DNA of 61,101 bases, taken from Burkholderia sp. IMCC1007 (GTDB lineage Bacteria; Pseudomonadota; Gammaproteobacteria; Burkholderiales; Burkholderiaceae). The notes under the pieces are model-generated. The model was not told where the DNA came from. It did not search any database and saw only the letters and a list, made by a program, of their open reading frames with translations. The DNA lies in contig NZ_JAPVQY010000049.1 of assembly GCF_027257875.1 (NCBI RefSeq), positions 1-61,101 on the forward strand, in the 5' to 3' direction. A program made the position numbers and the translations under genes. The first letter of the stretch is position 1; every line of letters begins with the position of its first letter. This document shows positions 33,250 to 43,200 of this stretch, piece after piece.

Positions 33250-35664
33250 ATGGCAAAGACGACAGGCGGAAAGAAAGCAACGGGCAAGGGCTCGACGGAG
33301 CTGACCACGAAGGTCACAACGGCCAAGTATGCTTCTTCCACCAGGACAACGTCTTCGGTCACGTCAGCCCCGGCGGGAAAGAAAACCGCGGCCGGCACTG
33401 CTCAGGCTGCGCCGGCGTCGGCAGCCAGAACACGGGCTGCCAGACCCGACTCCGGGCCGGCCCAGCCGGCGGCGAAGCGGGCAAGTGCGAAAAGCGCAAG
33501 GGACACGACTGCCGCCGCGGACGAAACGGCAGTACGTACTACTCATGCACCAACGGTTCAACCGGCTGTCGTCCAGCAGCCGCGAGTCGATATAGCCGGT
33601 ACGGCGAACTCCATGACCAAAAAGCTGAACGAAGTATCCGTCGATGACGACGCAAATCAGAGCGACGAGCAGCCCGCAGCCGCGGCTGCCCCGGGCAAAT
33701 CCAAGGTGCGCGACCGTCGCGCCAAGGAGAAGGCGCTGCTGAAGGAAGCGTTCGCGACGAGCACGCCCGGCACGGCCGAGGAGCTCGAAGAGCGCCGCGT
33801 GAAGCTGCGCGCGCTGATCAAGCTCGGCAAGGAGCGCGGCTTCCTCACGTATGCCGAAATCAACGACCACCTGCCGGACAACTTCACCGAGACCGAAGCC
33901 CTCGAAGGCATCATCGGCACGTTCAACGACATGGGCGTGGCGGTTTACGAGCAGGCGCCGGACGCGGAAACGCTGCTCCTGAACGACAACGCGCCGGCCG
34001 CGTCGTCGGACGATGAAGTCGAAGAGGAAGCGGAAGTCGCGCTGTCCACCGTCGATTCGGAATTCGGCCGCACGACCGATCCGGTCCGGATGTACATGCG
34101 TGAAATGGGCACGGTCGAGCTGCTCACGCGCGAAGGCGAAATCGAGATCGCGAAGCGGATCGAGGACGGCCTGCGCCACATGGTGATGGCCATCTCCGCG
34201 TGCCCGACGACGATCGCCGACATCCTCGCGATGGCTGAGCGCGTCGCGAACGAAGAGATCCGCGTCGACGAGCTCGTCGACGGCCTGCTCGATCCGAATG
34301 CCGCGGACGCCGCCGATACCGACGGCTTCTCCGCGAAGGAAGCGGAAGCGATCGAGAACGAGGACGAGGACGCCGAAGAGGAAGAGGAAGAAGAGGAAGA
34401 GGAGGAAGACGACGGTGCCGCGCAGGCATCGGCGAACGCCGCCCAACTCGAAGCCCTCAAGCGCGCGTCGCTCGAGAAGTTCTCGCAGATCAGCGAGTGG
34501 TTCGACAAGATGCGCCGCGCGTTCGAAAAGGAAGGCTACAAGTCGAAGGCCTACCTGAAGGCACAGGAAACGATCCAGACCGAGCTGATGACGATCCGCT
34601 TCACCGCGCGTACCGTCGAACGCCTGTGCGACACGCTGCGTGCGCAGGTGGACGAGGTGCGTCAGGTCGAGCGTCAGATCCTGCACATCGTCGTCGACAA
34701 GTGCGGCATGCCGCGTTCGGAATTCATCGCGCGCTTCCCGGGCAGCGAGACGGACCTCGACTGGGCCGAGAAGATCACCGCGGAAGGCCATCCGTACAGC
34801 GCTGTGCTGTCGCGTAACGTTCCGGCGATCCGCGAACAGCAGCAGCGCCTGCTCGACCTGCAGGCGCGCGTCGTGCTGCCGCTGAAGGACCTGAAGGAAA
34901 CCAATCGCCAGATGGCGGCCGGCGAACTGAAGGCGCGTCAGGCGAAGCGCGAAATGACCGAGGCGAACCTGCGTCTCGTGATCTCGATCGCGAAGAAGTA
35001 CACGAACCGCGGCCTGCAGTTCCTCGATCTGATCCAGGAAGGCAACATCGGCCTGATGAAGGCGGTGGACAAGTTCGAATACCGCCGCGGCTACAAGTTC
35101 TCGACCTATGCGACGTGGTGGATCCGTCAGGCCATCACGCGCTCGATCGCGGACCAGGCGCGCACGATCCGTATTCCGGTTCACATGATCGAAACGATCA
35201 ACAAGATGAACCGCATCTCGCGGCAGATCCTGCAGGAAACCGGTCTCGAGCCGGATCCGGCAACGCTCGCCGAGAAGATGGAAATGCCGGAAGACAAGAT
35301 CCGCAAGATCATGAAGATCGCGAAGGAGCCGATCTCGATGGAAACGCCGATCGGTGACGACGACGATTCCCATCTCGGCGACTTCATCGAGGACAACAAC
35401 ACGGTCGCGCCGGCGGATGCCGCGCTGCATGCAAGCATGCGCGACGTCGTGAAGGACGTGCTCGATTCGCTGACGCCGCGCGAGGCGAAGGTGCTGCGGA
35501 TGCGCTTCGGCATCGAGATGAGCACCGATCACACGCTCGAGGAAGTCGGCAAGCAGTTCGACGTCACCCGCGAGCGGATCCGTCAGATCGAGGCGAAGGC
35601 GCTGCGCAAGCTGCGTCACCCGAGCCGTTCCGACAAGCTGAAGTCGTTCCTCGAAGGGAACTGA
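33250..35664 (+). CDS. rpoD: RNA polymerase primary sigma factor RpoD (sigma-70)
   Basis: An 804-aa primary sigma factor. After a non-conserved 120-residue Lys/Ala/Thr-rich leader come region 1.1 (about 160-240), region 1.2 (DPVRMYMREMGTVELLTREG), a long non-conserved insert with the acidic run EDEDAEEEEEEEEEEEDDGA (about 375-394), region 2 (NLRLVISIAKKYTNRGLQFL onward, with YATWWIRQAITRSIADQ), region 3 and region 4.2 (TLEEVGKQFDVTRERIRQIE). An in-frame ATG at 33613 (MTKKLNEVSVDDD) begins close to the conserved part and could be an alternative start. Last protein gene of the macromolecular-synthesis cluster. Confidence 0.98.
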   Translation: MAKTTGGKKATGKGSTELTTKVTTAKYASSTRTTSSVTSAPAGKKTAAGTAQAAPASAARTRAARPDSGPAQPAAKRASAKSARDTTAAADETAVRTTHAPTVQPAVVQQPRVDIAGTANSMTKKLNEVSVDDDANQSDEQPAAAAAPGKSKVRDRRAKEKALLKEAFATSTPGTAEELEERRVKLRALIKLGKERGFLTYAEINDHLPDNFTETEALEGIIGTFNDMGVAVYEQAPDAETLLLNDNAPAASSDDEVEEEAEVALSTVDSEFGRTTDPVRMYMREMGTVELLTREGEIEIAKRIEDGLRHMVMAISACPTTIADILAMAERVANEEIRVDELVDGLLDPNAADAADTDGFSAKEAEAIENEDEDAEEEEEEEEEEEDDGAAQASANAAQLEALKRASLEKFSQISEWFDKMRRAFEKEGYKSKAYLKAQETIQTELMTIRFTARTVERLCDTLRAQVDEVRQVERQILHIVVDKCGMPRSEFIARFPGSETDLDWAEKITAEGHPYSAVLSRNVPAIREQQQRLLDLQARVVLPLKDLKETNRQMAAGELKARQAKREMTEANLRLVISIAKKYTNRGLQFLDLIQEGNIGLMKAVDKFEYRRGYKFSTYATWWIRQAITRSIADQARTIRIPVHMIETINKMNRISRQILQETGLEPDPATLAEKMEMPEDKIRKIMKIAKEPISMETPIGDDDDSHLGDFIEDNNTVAPADAALHASMRDVVKDVLDSLTPREAKVLRMRFGIEMSTDHTLEEVGKQFDVTRERIRQIEAKALRKLRHPSRSDKLKSFLEGN

Positions 35665-35684
35665 TTTCCAGCGTCTCTGCCACG

Positions 35685-35720
35685 AACGCCGCCGGTATCC
35701 GCATGACGCCGGTGGCGTTT
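35685..35720 (+). terminator. Terminator after rpoD
   Basis: AACGCCGCCGG (35685-35695) pairs with CCGGTGGCGTT (35709-35719) with one mismatch, followed by TTGTCC. It lies just upstream of the tRNA promoter. Confidence 0.65.
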
Positions 35721-35743
35721 GTCCCCTCTGCCGTCTTTGTTGT

Positions 35744-35749
35744 TACAAT
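35744..35749 (+). promoter_or_regulatory. Candidate -10 box of the tRNA gene
   Basis: TACAAT, 54 bp upstream of the mature tRNA 5' end; TTTGTC at 35718-35723 is a loose -35 with 20-bp spacing. The interval leaves room for a short RNase P-processed leader. Confidence 0.45.
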
Positions 35750-35802
35750 GCCGGCCCGGCCTCGTTGCCGGGGCAGCGTGTAGCACGCTTTGCTTCTCGT
35801 CT

Positions 35803-35881
35803 GGGCCCCTAGCTCATGCTTGGTTAGAGCAGCGAACTCATAATTCGTTGGTGCCGGGTTCGACTCCCGGGGGGCCCACCA
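35803..35881 (+). tRNA. tRNA with CAT anticodon, assigned tRNA-Ile2 (lysidine-type)
   Basis: A complete cloverleaf with encoded CCA: acceptor GGGCCCC (35803-35809) pairs with GGGGCCC (35871-35877); anticodon stem GCGAA/TTCGT encloses loop CTCATAA, giving anticodon CAT. CAT tRNAs are initiator Met, elongator Met or Ile2. The acceptor pairs C4-G69 and C5-G68 are those that TilS recognises in E. coli tRNA-Ile2, and the body resembles E. coli ileX more than elongator tRNA-Met (which has T4, A5). The assignment to Ile2, reading AUA after lysidine modification, is therefore favoured over Met but not proven. Confidence 0.85.
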
Positions 35882-35914
35882 GATTCGCTCCCGTGGTTGT
35901 ATGGGGAAGCCTCG

Positions 35915-35950
35915 AAAAACCCGCGATGCCGCCCGGCGTCGCGGGTTTTT
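35915..35950 (+). terminator. Terminator after the tRNA gene
   Basis: AAAAACCCGCGATGCCG (35915-35931) pairs with GGCGTCGCGGGTTTTT (35935-35950) with one mismatch, followed by CTTTT. Confidence 0.88.
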
Positions 35951-36195
35951 CTTTTGGTGCGTCGCCTGAACGTGTCGAACGTATTGAACGCGCTCGCGCC
36001 GGCGCCGCATGTCGCATCTTCGCCACCGGGGAAACACGGAAAGCGTGCCGTCCCGATATCAATCGAAGTATGCTGTAGCGCGATCCGGTCGCACGCTGGT
36101 CCGTTCAGCGCGCGCACCGTGGACCAAGGCCGCGCTCCGTCCGGCAGTCAGAACAAACACAATCCGACTTCGCCCGACAGTGGGGGGCGGCCAAC

Positions 36196-37746
36196 ATGAT
36201 CATGCTGCGTTCGTGGGTTGCGTTTCTGTCGTTGCTGATGCTCGCCGCGTGCGCGAGCCTGCCGCCGCAGGCCGAGCGCGCGCCGACGCATGCATTCACG
36301 GATACCGAGCACACGCGCCTCGGCACGGCATTTCGTCAGCAGGCGGCCGCCCATCCGGGGCAGGACGCGTTTCATCTGCTGCGCGACCCGGTCGATGCGC
36401 TCGATGCGCGCGTGCTGCTCGCCGATCGCGCGGACCGCTCGCTGGACCTTCAGTACTACATCTGGCACGACGACCTGACCGGGCATGAGCTCGCGGATGC
36501 GATCATGCGCGCGGCCGATCGAGGGGTACGCGTGCGCGTGCTGCTCGACGATCTCGGCACGAACGCGGACGACCGCAAGCTGCTCGAAATCAGTTCGCAT
36601 CCGAACATCGACATTCGGCTTTTCAATCCGGTTGCGACGCGCCGCTTCAAGAAGATCGGCACGGTGTTCGAATTCGCGCGCGTCAATCGGCGCATGCACA
36701 ACAAGGCGATGATCGCGGACAACCAGGCGGCGATCATCGGCGGCCGCAATATCGGCGACGAGTACTTCGGCGCGTCGTCGATGCTGGAGTTCGGCGATCT
36801 CGACGTCGTCGTGCACGGCCCGGTCGTGAACGACATCTCGAACGAATTCGATACGTTCTGGAATTCGCCGTATGCGTATCCGATCGACGCGCTGGTCGGG
36901 CATGACGCGCCACCGGGCGGACTCGATCAGGAGCGCGCACGATTGCGCGATTACCTGCGCGCGATGGAAGACAATCCGTACGTGCTCGAGGCGCGGCACC
37001 GGCTCGACCAGATCGTGCACGGCGACGGCACGGAACTCTCGTGGGGGCATGCCACGCTGCTGTACGACGATCCCGCGAAGATCGCGCGGGCGCCGAAGGA
37101 CGCCGCAGGGCACCTGATGCCGCAGCTGCGCGCGCTTGCGCTGCGGCCCGAGCACGAGTTGCTGATCGTGTCGCCGTATTTCGTGCCGGGCAAGGACATG
37201 GTCGAACGGCTGCATGCGCTCACTGCGCGCGGCGTGCGCGTGACGATCCTGACGAACTCGCTCGCATCGACCGACGTCGCGGCCGTGCATGCCGGCTACC
37301 GGCGCTATCGGCGCGACCTGCTGGAGGCCGGCGTGCGGCTTTACGAGCGCCGGCCGTTCGGCGACAAGAGCATCTCGAAGCAGGTCATCATCGGTTCGTC
37401 GCGCGCGTCGCTGCATGCGAAGACGTATGTGTTCGATCGCAAGAGCATCTTCATCGGGTCGATGAATCTCGACCCGCGCTCGCTGAACCTCAACACCGAG
37501 ATCGGCGTGTATTGCGAGAGTCCGGCGATCGCGTCCGAAGTCGCGAACGACCTGGAGCCGCGGCTCGATCGCATCGCGTGGCGCGTCGAACCGAGGACGG
37601 ACCCGGCGGGGAACGGGCAGCTCAAGTGGATACAGACCGACGCGGACGGGAAGGTGACCGAGCTCGACCACGAGCCGGAAGTGTCCGCGACGCGGCGGAT
37701 GGAAGTGTGGTTTCTCGGCCTGTTTCCGATCGAGTCGCAGCTGTGA
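36196..37746 (+). CDS. Phospholipase D-family lipoprotein, cardiolipin synthase-like
   Basis: A 516-aa protein with a lipobox LLMLAACAS (Cys at residue 18-19 region), so it is probably membrane-anchored. Both HKD catalytic motifs are complete: MHNKAMIADN (about residue 164) and LHAKTYVFDRKSIFIGSMN (about residue 405). Early motif SLDLQYYIWHDDLTG and LLDDLGT are typical of the ClsC/YmdC-like group, which makes cardiolipin by phosphatidyl transfer; a phosphodiesterase role remains possible. No YmdB-type partner is adjacent. Converges on the RND operon. Confidence 0.88.
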   Translation: MIMLRSWVAFLSLLMLAACASLPPQAERAPTHAFTDTEHTRLGTAFRQQAAAHPGQDAFHLLRDPVDALDARVLLADRADRSLDLQYYIWHDDLTGHELADAIMRAADRGVRVRVLLDDLGTNADDRKLLEISSHPNIDIRLFNPVATRRFKKIGTVFEFARVNRRMHNKAMIADNQAAIIGGRNIGDEYFGASSMLEFGDLDVVVHGPVVNDISNEFDTFWNSPYAYPIDALVGHDAPPGGLDQERARLRDYLRAMEDNPYVLEARHRLDQIVHGDGTELSWGHATLLYDDPAKIARAPKDAAGHLMPQLRALALRPEHELLIVSPYFVPGKDMVERLHALTARGVRVTILTNSLASTDVAAVHAGYRRYRRDLLEAGVRLYERRPFGDKSISKQVIIGSSRASLHAKTYVFDRKSIFIGSMNLDPRSLNLNTEIGVYCESPAIASEVANDLEPRLDRIAWRVEPRTDPAGNGQLKWIQTDADGKVTELDHEPEVSATRRMEVWFLGLFPIESQL

Positions 37747-37805
37747 GCGATGATGCGGGCGTCCGGCGACGCCTGTCTTCGTTGCCGGATGCCCGCGGGC
37801 TTGTG

Positions 37806-38150
37806 CTACCGAATGGCCCTGCTCGTGCTCGAGACGTCGCCACATGCGCTGTAGCGGTCGCTACCGCTGCCGTTATTGCCCGACGTGACATCGTGCAGCC
37901 GCGCCGCGTGGCGCATCCGGCGAATCAGCCTGGCGAGATCGATGGCCGCTGCGATGAGCCCGATCAGCAGCATCGTCAGGAGAACGACATAGGTCGACGC
38001 ATCGTGATATATCGCATCGCTCGGCCACGCGAGCGGATGACGCAGCGCGCCGACGATCATCGCAGCGGTGCCTGCCGCCATGCCGACGACGATCGCCAGC
38101 AACGTGGTCGCCGTCCCGATTGGCCGGCTGCGTGTCGCCGGCCGCTTCAT
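37806..38150 (-). CDS. Short two-TM membrane protein ending the RND efflux operon
   Basis: A 114-aa protein starting MKRPATRSRPIGTATTLLAI. Two hydrophobic segments (about residues 12-36 and 50-71) flank a 14-residue loop, followed by a basic cytoplasmic stretch LIRRMRHAARLHDV and a Ser/Asn-rich tail. The ATG overlaps the response-regulator stop by 4 bp (ATGA), so it is translationally coupled. Its position is where a sensor histidine kinase usually sits; only a TM-loop-TM module is present, with no HAMP, DHp or ATPase part. It may be a kinase remnant or an independent membrane protein. Not recognised. Confidence 0.7.
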   Translation of the reverse strand: MKRPATRSRPIGTATTLLAIVVGMAAGTAAMIVGALRHPLAWPSDAIYHDASTYVVLLTMLLIGLIAAAIDLARLIRRMRHAARLHDVTSGNNGSGSDRYSACGDVSSTSRAIR

Positions 38151-38836
38151 TGCGCGCCTCGCAGCCGATACCCGACGCCGCGCATCACTTCGGGCATGCC
38201 GTGCGCGCCGGCCTGTTCGAGCTTCTTGCGCAGCCGGCACACGTGGCTGTCGATCGTGCGCTCCAGCGCGTTGACGTCGGCCGAGCACGCGTCGAGCAGC
38301 TCGCTACGCGTGAACACGCGGCTCGGCGAGCGCGCCATGTGCGAGAGCAGCCGGAATTCCGTGAGCGTCAGCGAAACCGGCACGTCGGCCGATTCGGTGC
38401 GCACGCGCACCAGATAGCTGTCGGTGTCGATCTCGAGGTTGCCGACCCGCAGCGCGCGTGCCGACGGCGGCGTGCGCGAGCGATGCAGGATCGCACGCAG
38501 GCGTGCAACCACCTCGGCCGGATTGAACGGCTTCACGATGTAGTCGTCCGCGCCGGCGCCCAACGCGCGCAGCCTGTCGATGTCGCGATCGAACGCGGTG
38601 ATCATGACGACCGGCGTATTGCAGCGCCGCCGCAGTTCGGTCAGGACGCCCAGGCCGTTCTTGCCCGGCAGTTTGACGTCGAGCAGGATCAGGTCGGGCG
38701 TCAGGTGCGGCTGCACGTCCAGCACGGCTTGCCCGTTGCCGACGCGGTAGGTGCGAAAGCCGTCGTGACTGAGATATGCGTCGAGGATCTCGGAGATGTC
38801 GGGCTCGTCCTCGGCGATCAGGATCAGCGCGTTCAT
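38147..38836 (-). CDS. OmpR/PhoB-family response regulator of the RND operon
   Basis: A 229-aa regulator. Receiver domain: acidic pocket AEDEP, phospho-acceptor Asp53 in LILLDVKLPG, Thr in VMITAF and Lys in DDYIVKPF. The C-terminal winged helix shows LTLTEFRLLSHMARSPSRVF and RTIDSHVCRLRKKLE. It resembles BaeR, which in E. coli activates the mdtABC RND pump; here the regulator is embedded in a pump operon, overlapping the channel gene upstream and the small membrane gene downstream by 4 bp each. No cognate histidine kinase is encoded anywhere in the operon. It likely autoregulates the pump. Confidence 0.93.
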   Translation of the reverse strand: MNALILIAEDEPDISEILDAYLSHDGFRTYRVGNGQAVLDVQPHLTPDLILLDVKLPGKNGLGVLTELRRRCNTPVVMITAFDRDIDRLRALGAGADDYIVKPFNPAEVVARLRAILHRSRTPPSARALRVGNLEIDTDSYLVRVRTESADVPVSLTLTEFRLLSHMARSPSRVFTRSELLDACSADVNALERTIDSHVCRLRKKLEQAGAHGMPEVMRGVGYRLRGAQ

Positions 38837-40266
38837 GATTGCTGCGCCACGCTGTCCGACGGCGCGACGTCGGTGTCGGTCAATCCGCCGCCGAGCGCCT
38901 TGTAGAGCGCGACGGCGTTGGCGAGCTCGCTGCGGCGCAGGTCGAGCAGCGCCTGCCGCGCCGCGTACAGCTGACGCTGCGAGTCGAGCAGTTCGAGCCG
39001 CCCCTCGACGCCCGCGCGATAGCGCAGGGTCGACAGGTCGGTGCGGCGTTCGGCGGAGCTCACCACACGCGTCTGCGCTTCGATCTGCCGGCCGAAGGTT
39101 TCGCGTCCGGCGATGCCGTCGGCCACTTCGCGGAACGCGGCCTGGATCGCGCGTTCGTACTCGGCGACCGCAGTGGACTTGCGCACTTCCGCGAGACGCA
39201 ACGCCGAACGCAGCTGGCCGCCCTGGAAGATCGGGACGGTGACCTGCGGCGCGAAGCTCCATACGCGCTGGCCGCCGTCGAACAGGCTGCCCAGCGCCGG
39301 GCTGAGGAACCCGATCGACGACGTGAGCGACAGCCGCGGAAAGAATGCGGCGCGCGCCGCGCCGATGTCGGCGTTGGCCGCGACGAGGTTCTGCTCGGCC
39401 TGCTGGATGTCGGGCCGGCGGAACAGCAGTTCGGACGGCAGGCCGGCCGGCAGTTGCGTCATCACCGGCTGACGCTCGAGCGGCAGCGGCTCGGGCAGAT
39501 CCTTCGGCGGCTCGCTGCCGAGCAGCAAGCGCATCGCATTGCGCGCCTGCTCGACGGCGCGCGTGCGCGCTTCCAGATCGGCCGTTGCGCTCGCAACCTG
39601 GCCTTCGGCCTGCGCGATGTCGACGCCGCTCGCCTGATGCGCGTCCTTCAGGCGGCGCGCGAGTTCGAGCGACTGCTGCCAGTCGCCGAGCGTGCGCTCG
39701 GCGAGCTGGCGCTGCTCGTGGGCGAGGCGTTCCGCGAAGTACGCGTCCGCCACCGCCCCGACGAGCGAGATCTGCACCGCGCGGCGGCCGTGATCGGTCG
39801 CGAGATAGCGGGCGAACGCCGCATCCGACAGCGACTTCACGCGGCCGAACAGGTCGATCTCGAACGCGCTGATCCCGACGTTGACGCCATACTGGTTCTG
39901 CGTCGATTCGAGTAGCGGCGGATTCGACTGCGTGTCGGCCGCGCTGCGTTGGCGCGTGAAGTTCGCGCCCGCGCCGATCGACGGCAGGCGCGCGGCGCGC
40001 TGGATGCCGTACTGCGCTTCGGCGGCCTCGACGTTCAGCGCCGCCACGCGCAGATCGCGATTGTTCAGCAGCGCCACTTCGATCAGACGCTGCAGGCGGC
40101 GATCGCCGAACATCGTGCGCCAGCCGAGATCGGCCGCGTTCGCGTGCTGGTCGGCGGCAGCGGTGGCCGTGTAGGCCGTCGGCACCGGCATCGCGGGTTT
40201 CACGAGCGCCGGCGCGAGCGAGCACGCCGACAACGCGAGGACAACGGGAAGAATAAGCAATCGCAT
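38833..40266 (-). CDS. RND efflux outer-membrane channel (OprM/NodT family lipoprotein)
   Basis: A 477-aa TolC-like channel. The signal peptide ends in a lipobox (LALSACSLAP, Cys about residue 15), so it is acylated. Two outer-membrane efflux repeats are visible, with RDLRVAALNVEAAEAQYGIQ, the conserved FRRPDIQQAEQNLVAANADI (about residue 285) and FPRLSLTSSIGF. It docks to the adaptor and RND pump encoded just upstream (4-bp gap to the pump gene) to form the export conduit. Specific substrate is not deducible. Confidence 0.95.
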   Translation of the reverse strand: MRLLILPVVLALSACSLAPALVKPAMPVPTAYTATAAADQHANAADLGWRTMFGDRRLQRLIEVALLNNRDLRVAALNVEAAEAQYGIQRAARLPSIGAGANFTRQRSAADTQSNPPLLESTQNQYGVNVGISAFEIDLFGRVKSLSDAAFARYLATDHGRRAVQISLVGAVADAYFAERLAHEQRQLAERTLGDWQQSLELARRLKDAHQASGVDIAQAEGQVASATADLEARTRAVEQARNAMRLLLGSEPPKDLPEPLPLERQPVMTQLPAGLPSELLFRRPDIQQAEQNLVAANADIGAARAAFFPRLSLTSSIGFLSPALGSLFDGGQRVWSFAPQVTVPIFQGGQLRSALRLAEVRKSTAVAEYERAIQAAFREVADGIAGRETFGRQIEAQTRVVSSAERRTDLSTLRYRAGVEGRLELLDSQRQLYAARQALLDLRRSELANAVALYKALGGGLTDTDVAPSDSVAQQS

Positions 40267-40270
40267 GGTA

Positions 40271-43200
40271 TCAACCTTGTTGTTCGTTATGCTGACCGAC
40301 GGGTTTGCGACGGCCGCTCCGCCATGCGCCGATGCGCTCCTGGATGCTCATCACGAACACGAAGAACACCGGCACGAAGAAAATGGCCAGCACCGTGGCG
40401 GTCACCATCCCGCCGAACACGCCGGTGCCGATCGCGTGCTGCGTTTCGGCGCTCGCGCCGGTCGCGATCATCAGCGGCACCACGCCGAGGCCGAACGCGA
40501 GCGACGTCATCAGGATCGGGCGCAGCCGCAGCTTCGACGATTCCACGGCTGCCTCGATCAATCCCTTGCCTTCCTCGCGCAACTGCTTCGCGAATTCGAC
40601 GATCAGGATCGCGTTCTTCGCGGACAGGCCGATCACGGTGATCATCCCGACCTTGAAGAACACGTCGTTCGGCAGGCCGCGCAACAACACCGCGCCGATC
40701 GCGCCGATCAGGCCGAGCGGCACCACCAGCATCACCGACAGCGGGATCGACCAGCTCTCGTACAGCGCGGCGAGCACCAGGAACACGACGATCATCGACA
40801 GCGCCATCAGCATCGGCGCCTGTGATGCCGAATCGCGTTCCTGCAGCGACTGGCCGGTCCACTCGACCGCGAAGCCGGGCGGCAGTTGCGCGGCAAGACG
40901 CTCCATCTCGGCCATCGCCGCGCCGCTCGACTGGCCGGGCGCCGCGTTGCCCGAGATGCGCGCGGACGGATAGCCCTTGAAGCGCACCATCTGCAGCGGC
41001 GTGTCGGCCCACACCGGGCGCACCACTTCGGACAGCGGCACCATGCCGCCGGCCGCGTTGCGCACGTACAGCTTCATCACGTTGTCGATCTGCATGCGCG
41101 CCGGTGCGTCGGCCTGGATGATCACCTGCTGCATGCGGCCCGCGTTCGGGAAGTCGTTCACGTAGGTCGAGCCCATCGCGGTGGACAGCGTGTCGCTGAG
41201 CGTCGTGAACGACACGCCGAGCGCCTCCGCCTTCGCACGGTCGATCTCGAGGCGGATGCTCGTGCCGGCCGGCAGGCTGTCCGGGTACACGCCGGTCACG
41301 ACCTTGCTTTGCGCGGCGAGTTCGAGCAGCTTCGCTTCAGCGGCCTTGAGTGCCGCATTGCCCTGATTCGCGCGGTCTTCCAGGCGCATCGAGAAGCCCG
41401 AGCTGTTGCCGAGTTCGTCGATCGCGGGCGGTAGCAGGCTCATCACCATGCCTTCGGTGGCGCCGGCCATCGCCTGTTGCGCGAGCGCGCCTTCTTCGAG
41501 CGTCGACGAGCCGCCGCGATTCTTCCAGTCCTTCATGACCGACCAGTTGAGCGCCGCGTTCGAACCTTGCCCGGAGAAGCCGTAGCCGATCACGGAAATG
41601 CTCGACTCGATTGCCGGACGCGAAGCAAGATGCTTCTCGAGCGTCTTGACCACATCGAGCGTACGTTCGGCGGTAGCGTCTGCAGGCAGCAGAAAGCTGG
41701 TGATGAAGTAGCCCTGGTCCTCCTCCGGCAGGAACGACGACGGCAGGCTGCGGAAGCCGAACACCAGCGCGCCCGCGATCGCGACGAACACCAGCATCAC
41801 GCGGCCCGTGCGGCCGACCAGCCGGCCGACGCGCGTCGCGTACCATTGCGTCAGGCGGTCGAAGCGGCGGTTGAACCAGCCGAAGAAGCCGCGCTTCTCG
41901 TGATGGCCCGGCTCGAGCGGCTTGAGCATCGTCGCGCACAGGGGCGGCGTGAGCGTCAGCGCCAGCAGCGCGGAGAACAGGATCGACACGGCCATCGACA
42001 GCGTGAACTGCTTGTAGATCACGCCGACCGACCCGCTCGCCATCGCCATCGGCAGGAATACCGCGGTCAGTACCAGCGTGATGCCGATGATCGCGCCGGT
42101 GATTTCCTTCATCGCCTTCGACGTCGCGTCCTTCGGCGACAGGCCTTCCTCCGCCATCAGCCGCTCGACGTTCTCGACGACGACGATCGCATCGTCGACG
42201 ATGATGCCGATCGCGAGCACCATGCCGAACATCGTCAGCACGTTGATCGAGAAGCCGGTCAGCAGCATCACCGTGAAGGTGCCGAGCATCGCCACCGGCG
42301 CGACGATGGCCGGGATCAGCGTGTAGCGCACGCTCTGCAGGAACAGGTACATCACGAGGAACACGAGCACCATCGCCTCGAACAGCGTCGCGATCACCTT
42401 CTCGATCGAGATCTTCACGAACGGCGACGTGTCGAACGGAATCGAGTAGGTCATGCCCGACGGCATCGACTTGCTCAGTTCGGCCATGCGCGCGCGGATC
42501 GCGTCCGCGGTCTTCACCGCGTTCGCGCCCGGCGCGAGCTGGATGCCGGCGAGGGTGGCCGGCTTGCCGTTCTCGCGACTGACGAACGTGTAGTTCTGCG
42601 AGCCGAGTTCGACGCGCGCGACGTCGCCGAGCACGACCTTCGAGCCGTCCGCGTTCGCGCGCAGCACGACCTTCGCGAATGCTTCCGGCGTCGTGAGCTG
42701 GCCCTGCGCGGTGAGCGGCACGGTGACGCGCTGGCCCGGCAGCGCGGGCAGCGCGCCGAGGTTGCCCGGCGCGATCTGCACGTTCTGCTGGCCGATCGCG
42801 GTCGTCAGGTCGTTCATCGACAGACCGAAATTGATCAGCTTCTGCGGATCGACCCAGATGCGCATCGCGCGTTCGGAGCCGAACTGCAGCACCCGCCCGA
42901 CGCCGTCGATTCGCCGCAGCTCCTCGGACACGCTGCGCGCCATGTAGTCGGCCAGTGCGCCTGCGTCGAAGCGGCCGTTGTCGGAGCGCAGGCCGATCAG
43001 CATCAGGAAGCCGGACGACGCGGATTCGACGATCAGCCCGTTCTGGCGCACGGCCGCAGGCAGGCGCGGCTCGACGGACTTGATCTTGTTCTGCACGTCG
43101 ACCTGCGCCAGCTCCGGATTGGTGCCGGGCTTGAACGTCACGGTGATCTGTGCGGCGCCGGACGTATCGGCCGACGATTCGAAGTACAGCAGGTTCTTGA

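Noticed and set aside
35803..35881. Elongator tRNA-Met reading of the CAT tRNA
   Set aside because: Acceptor positions 4 and 5 are C-G pairs as in tRNA-Ile2; E. coli elongator Met has T4 and A5. Not excluded, only disfavoured.
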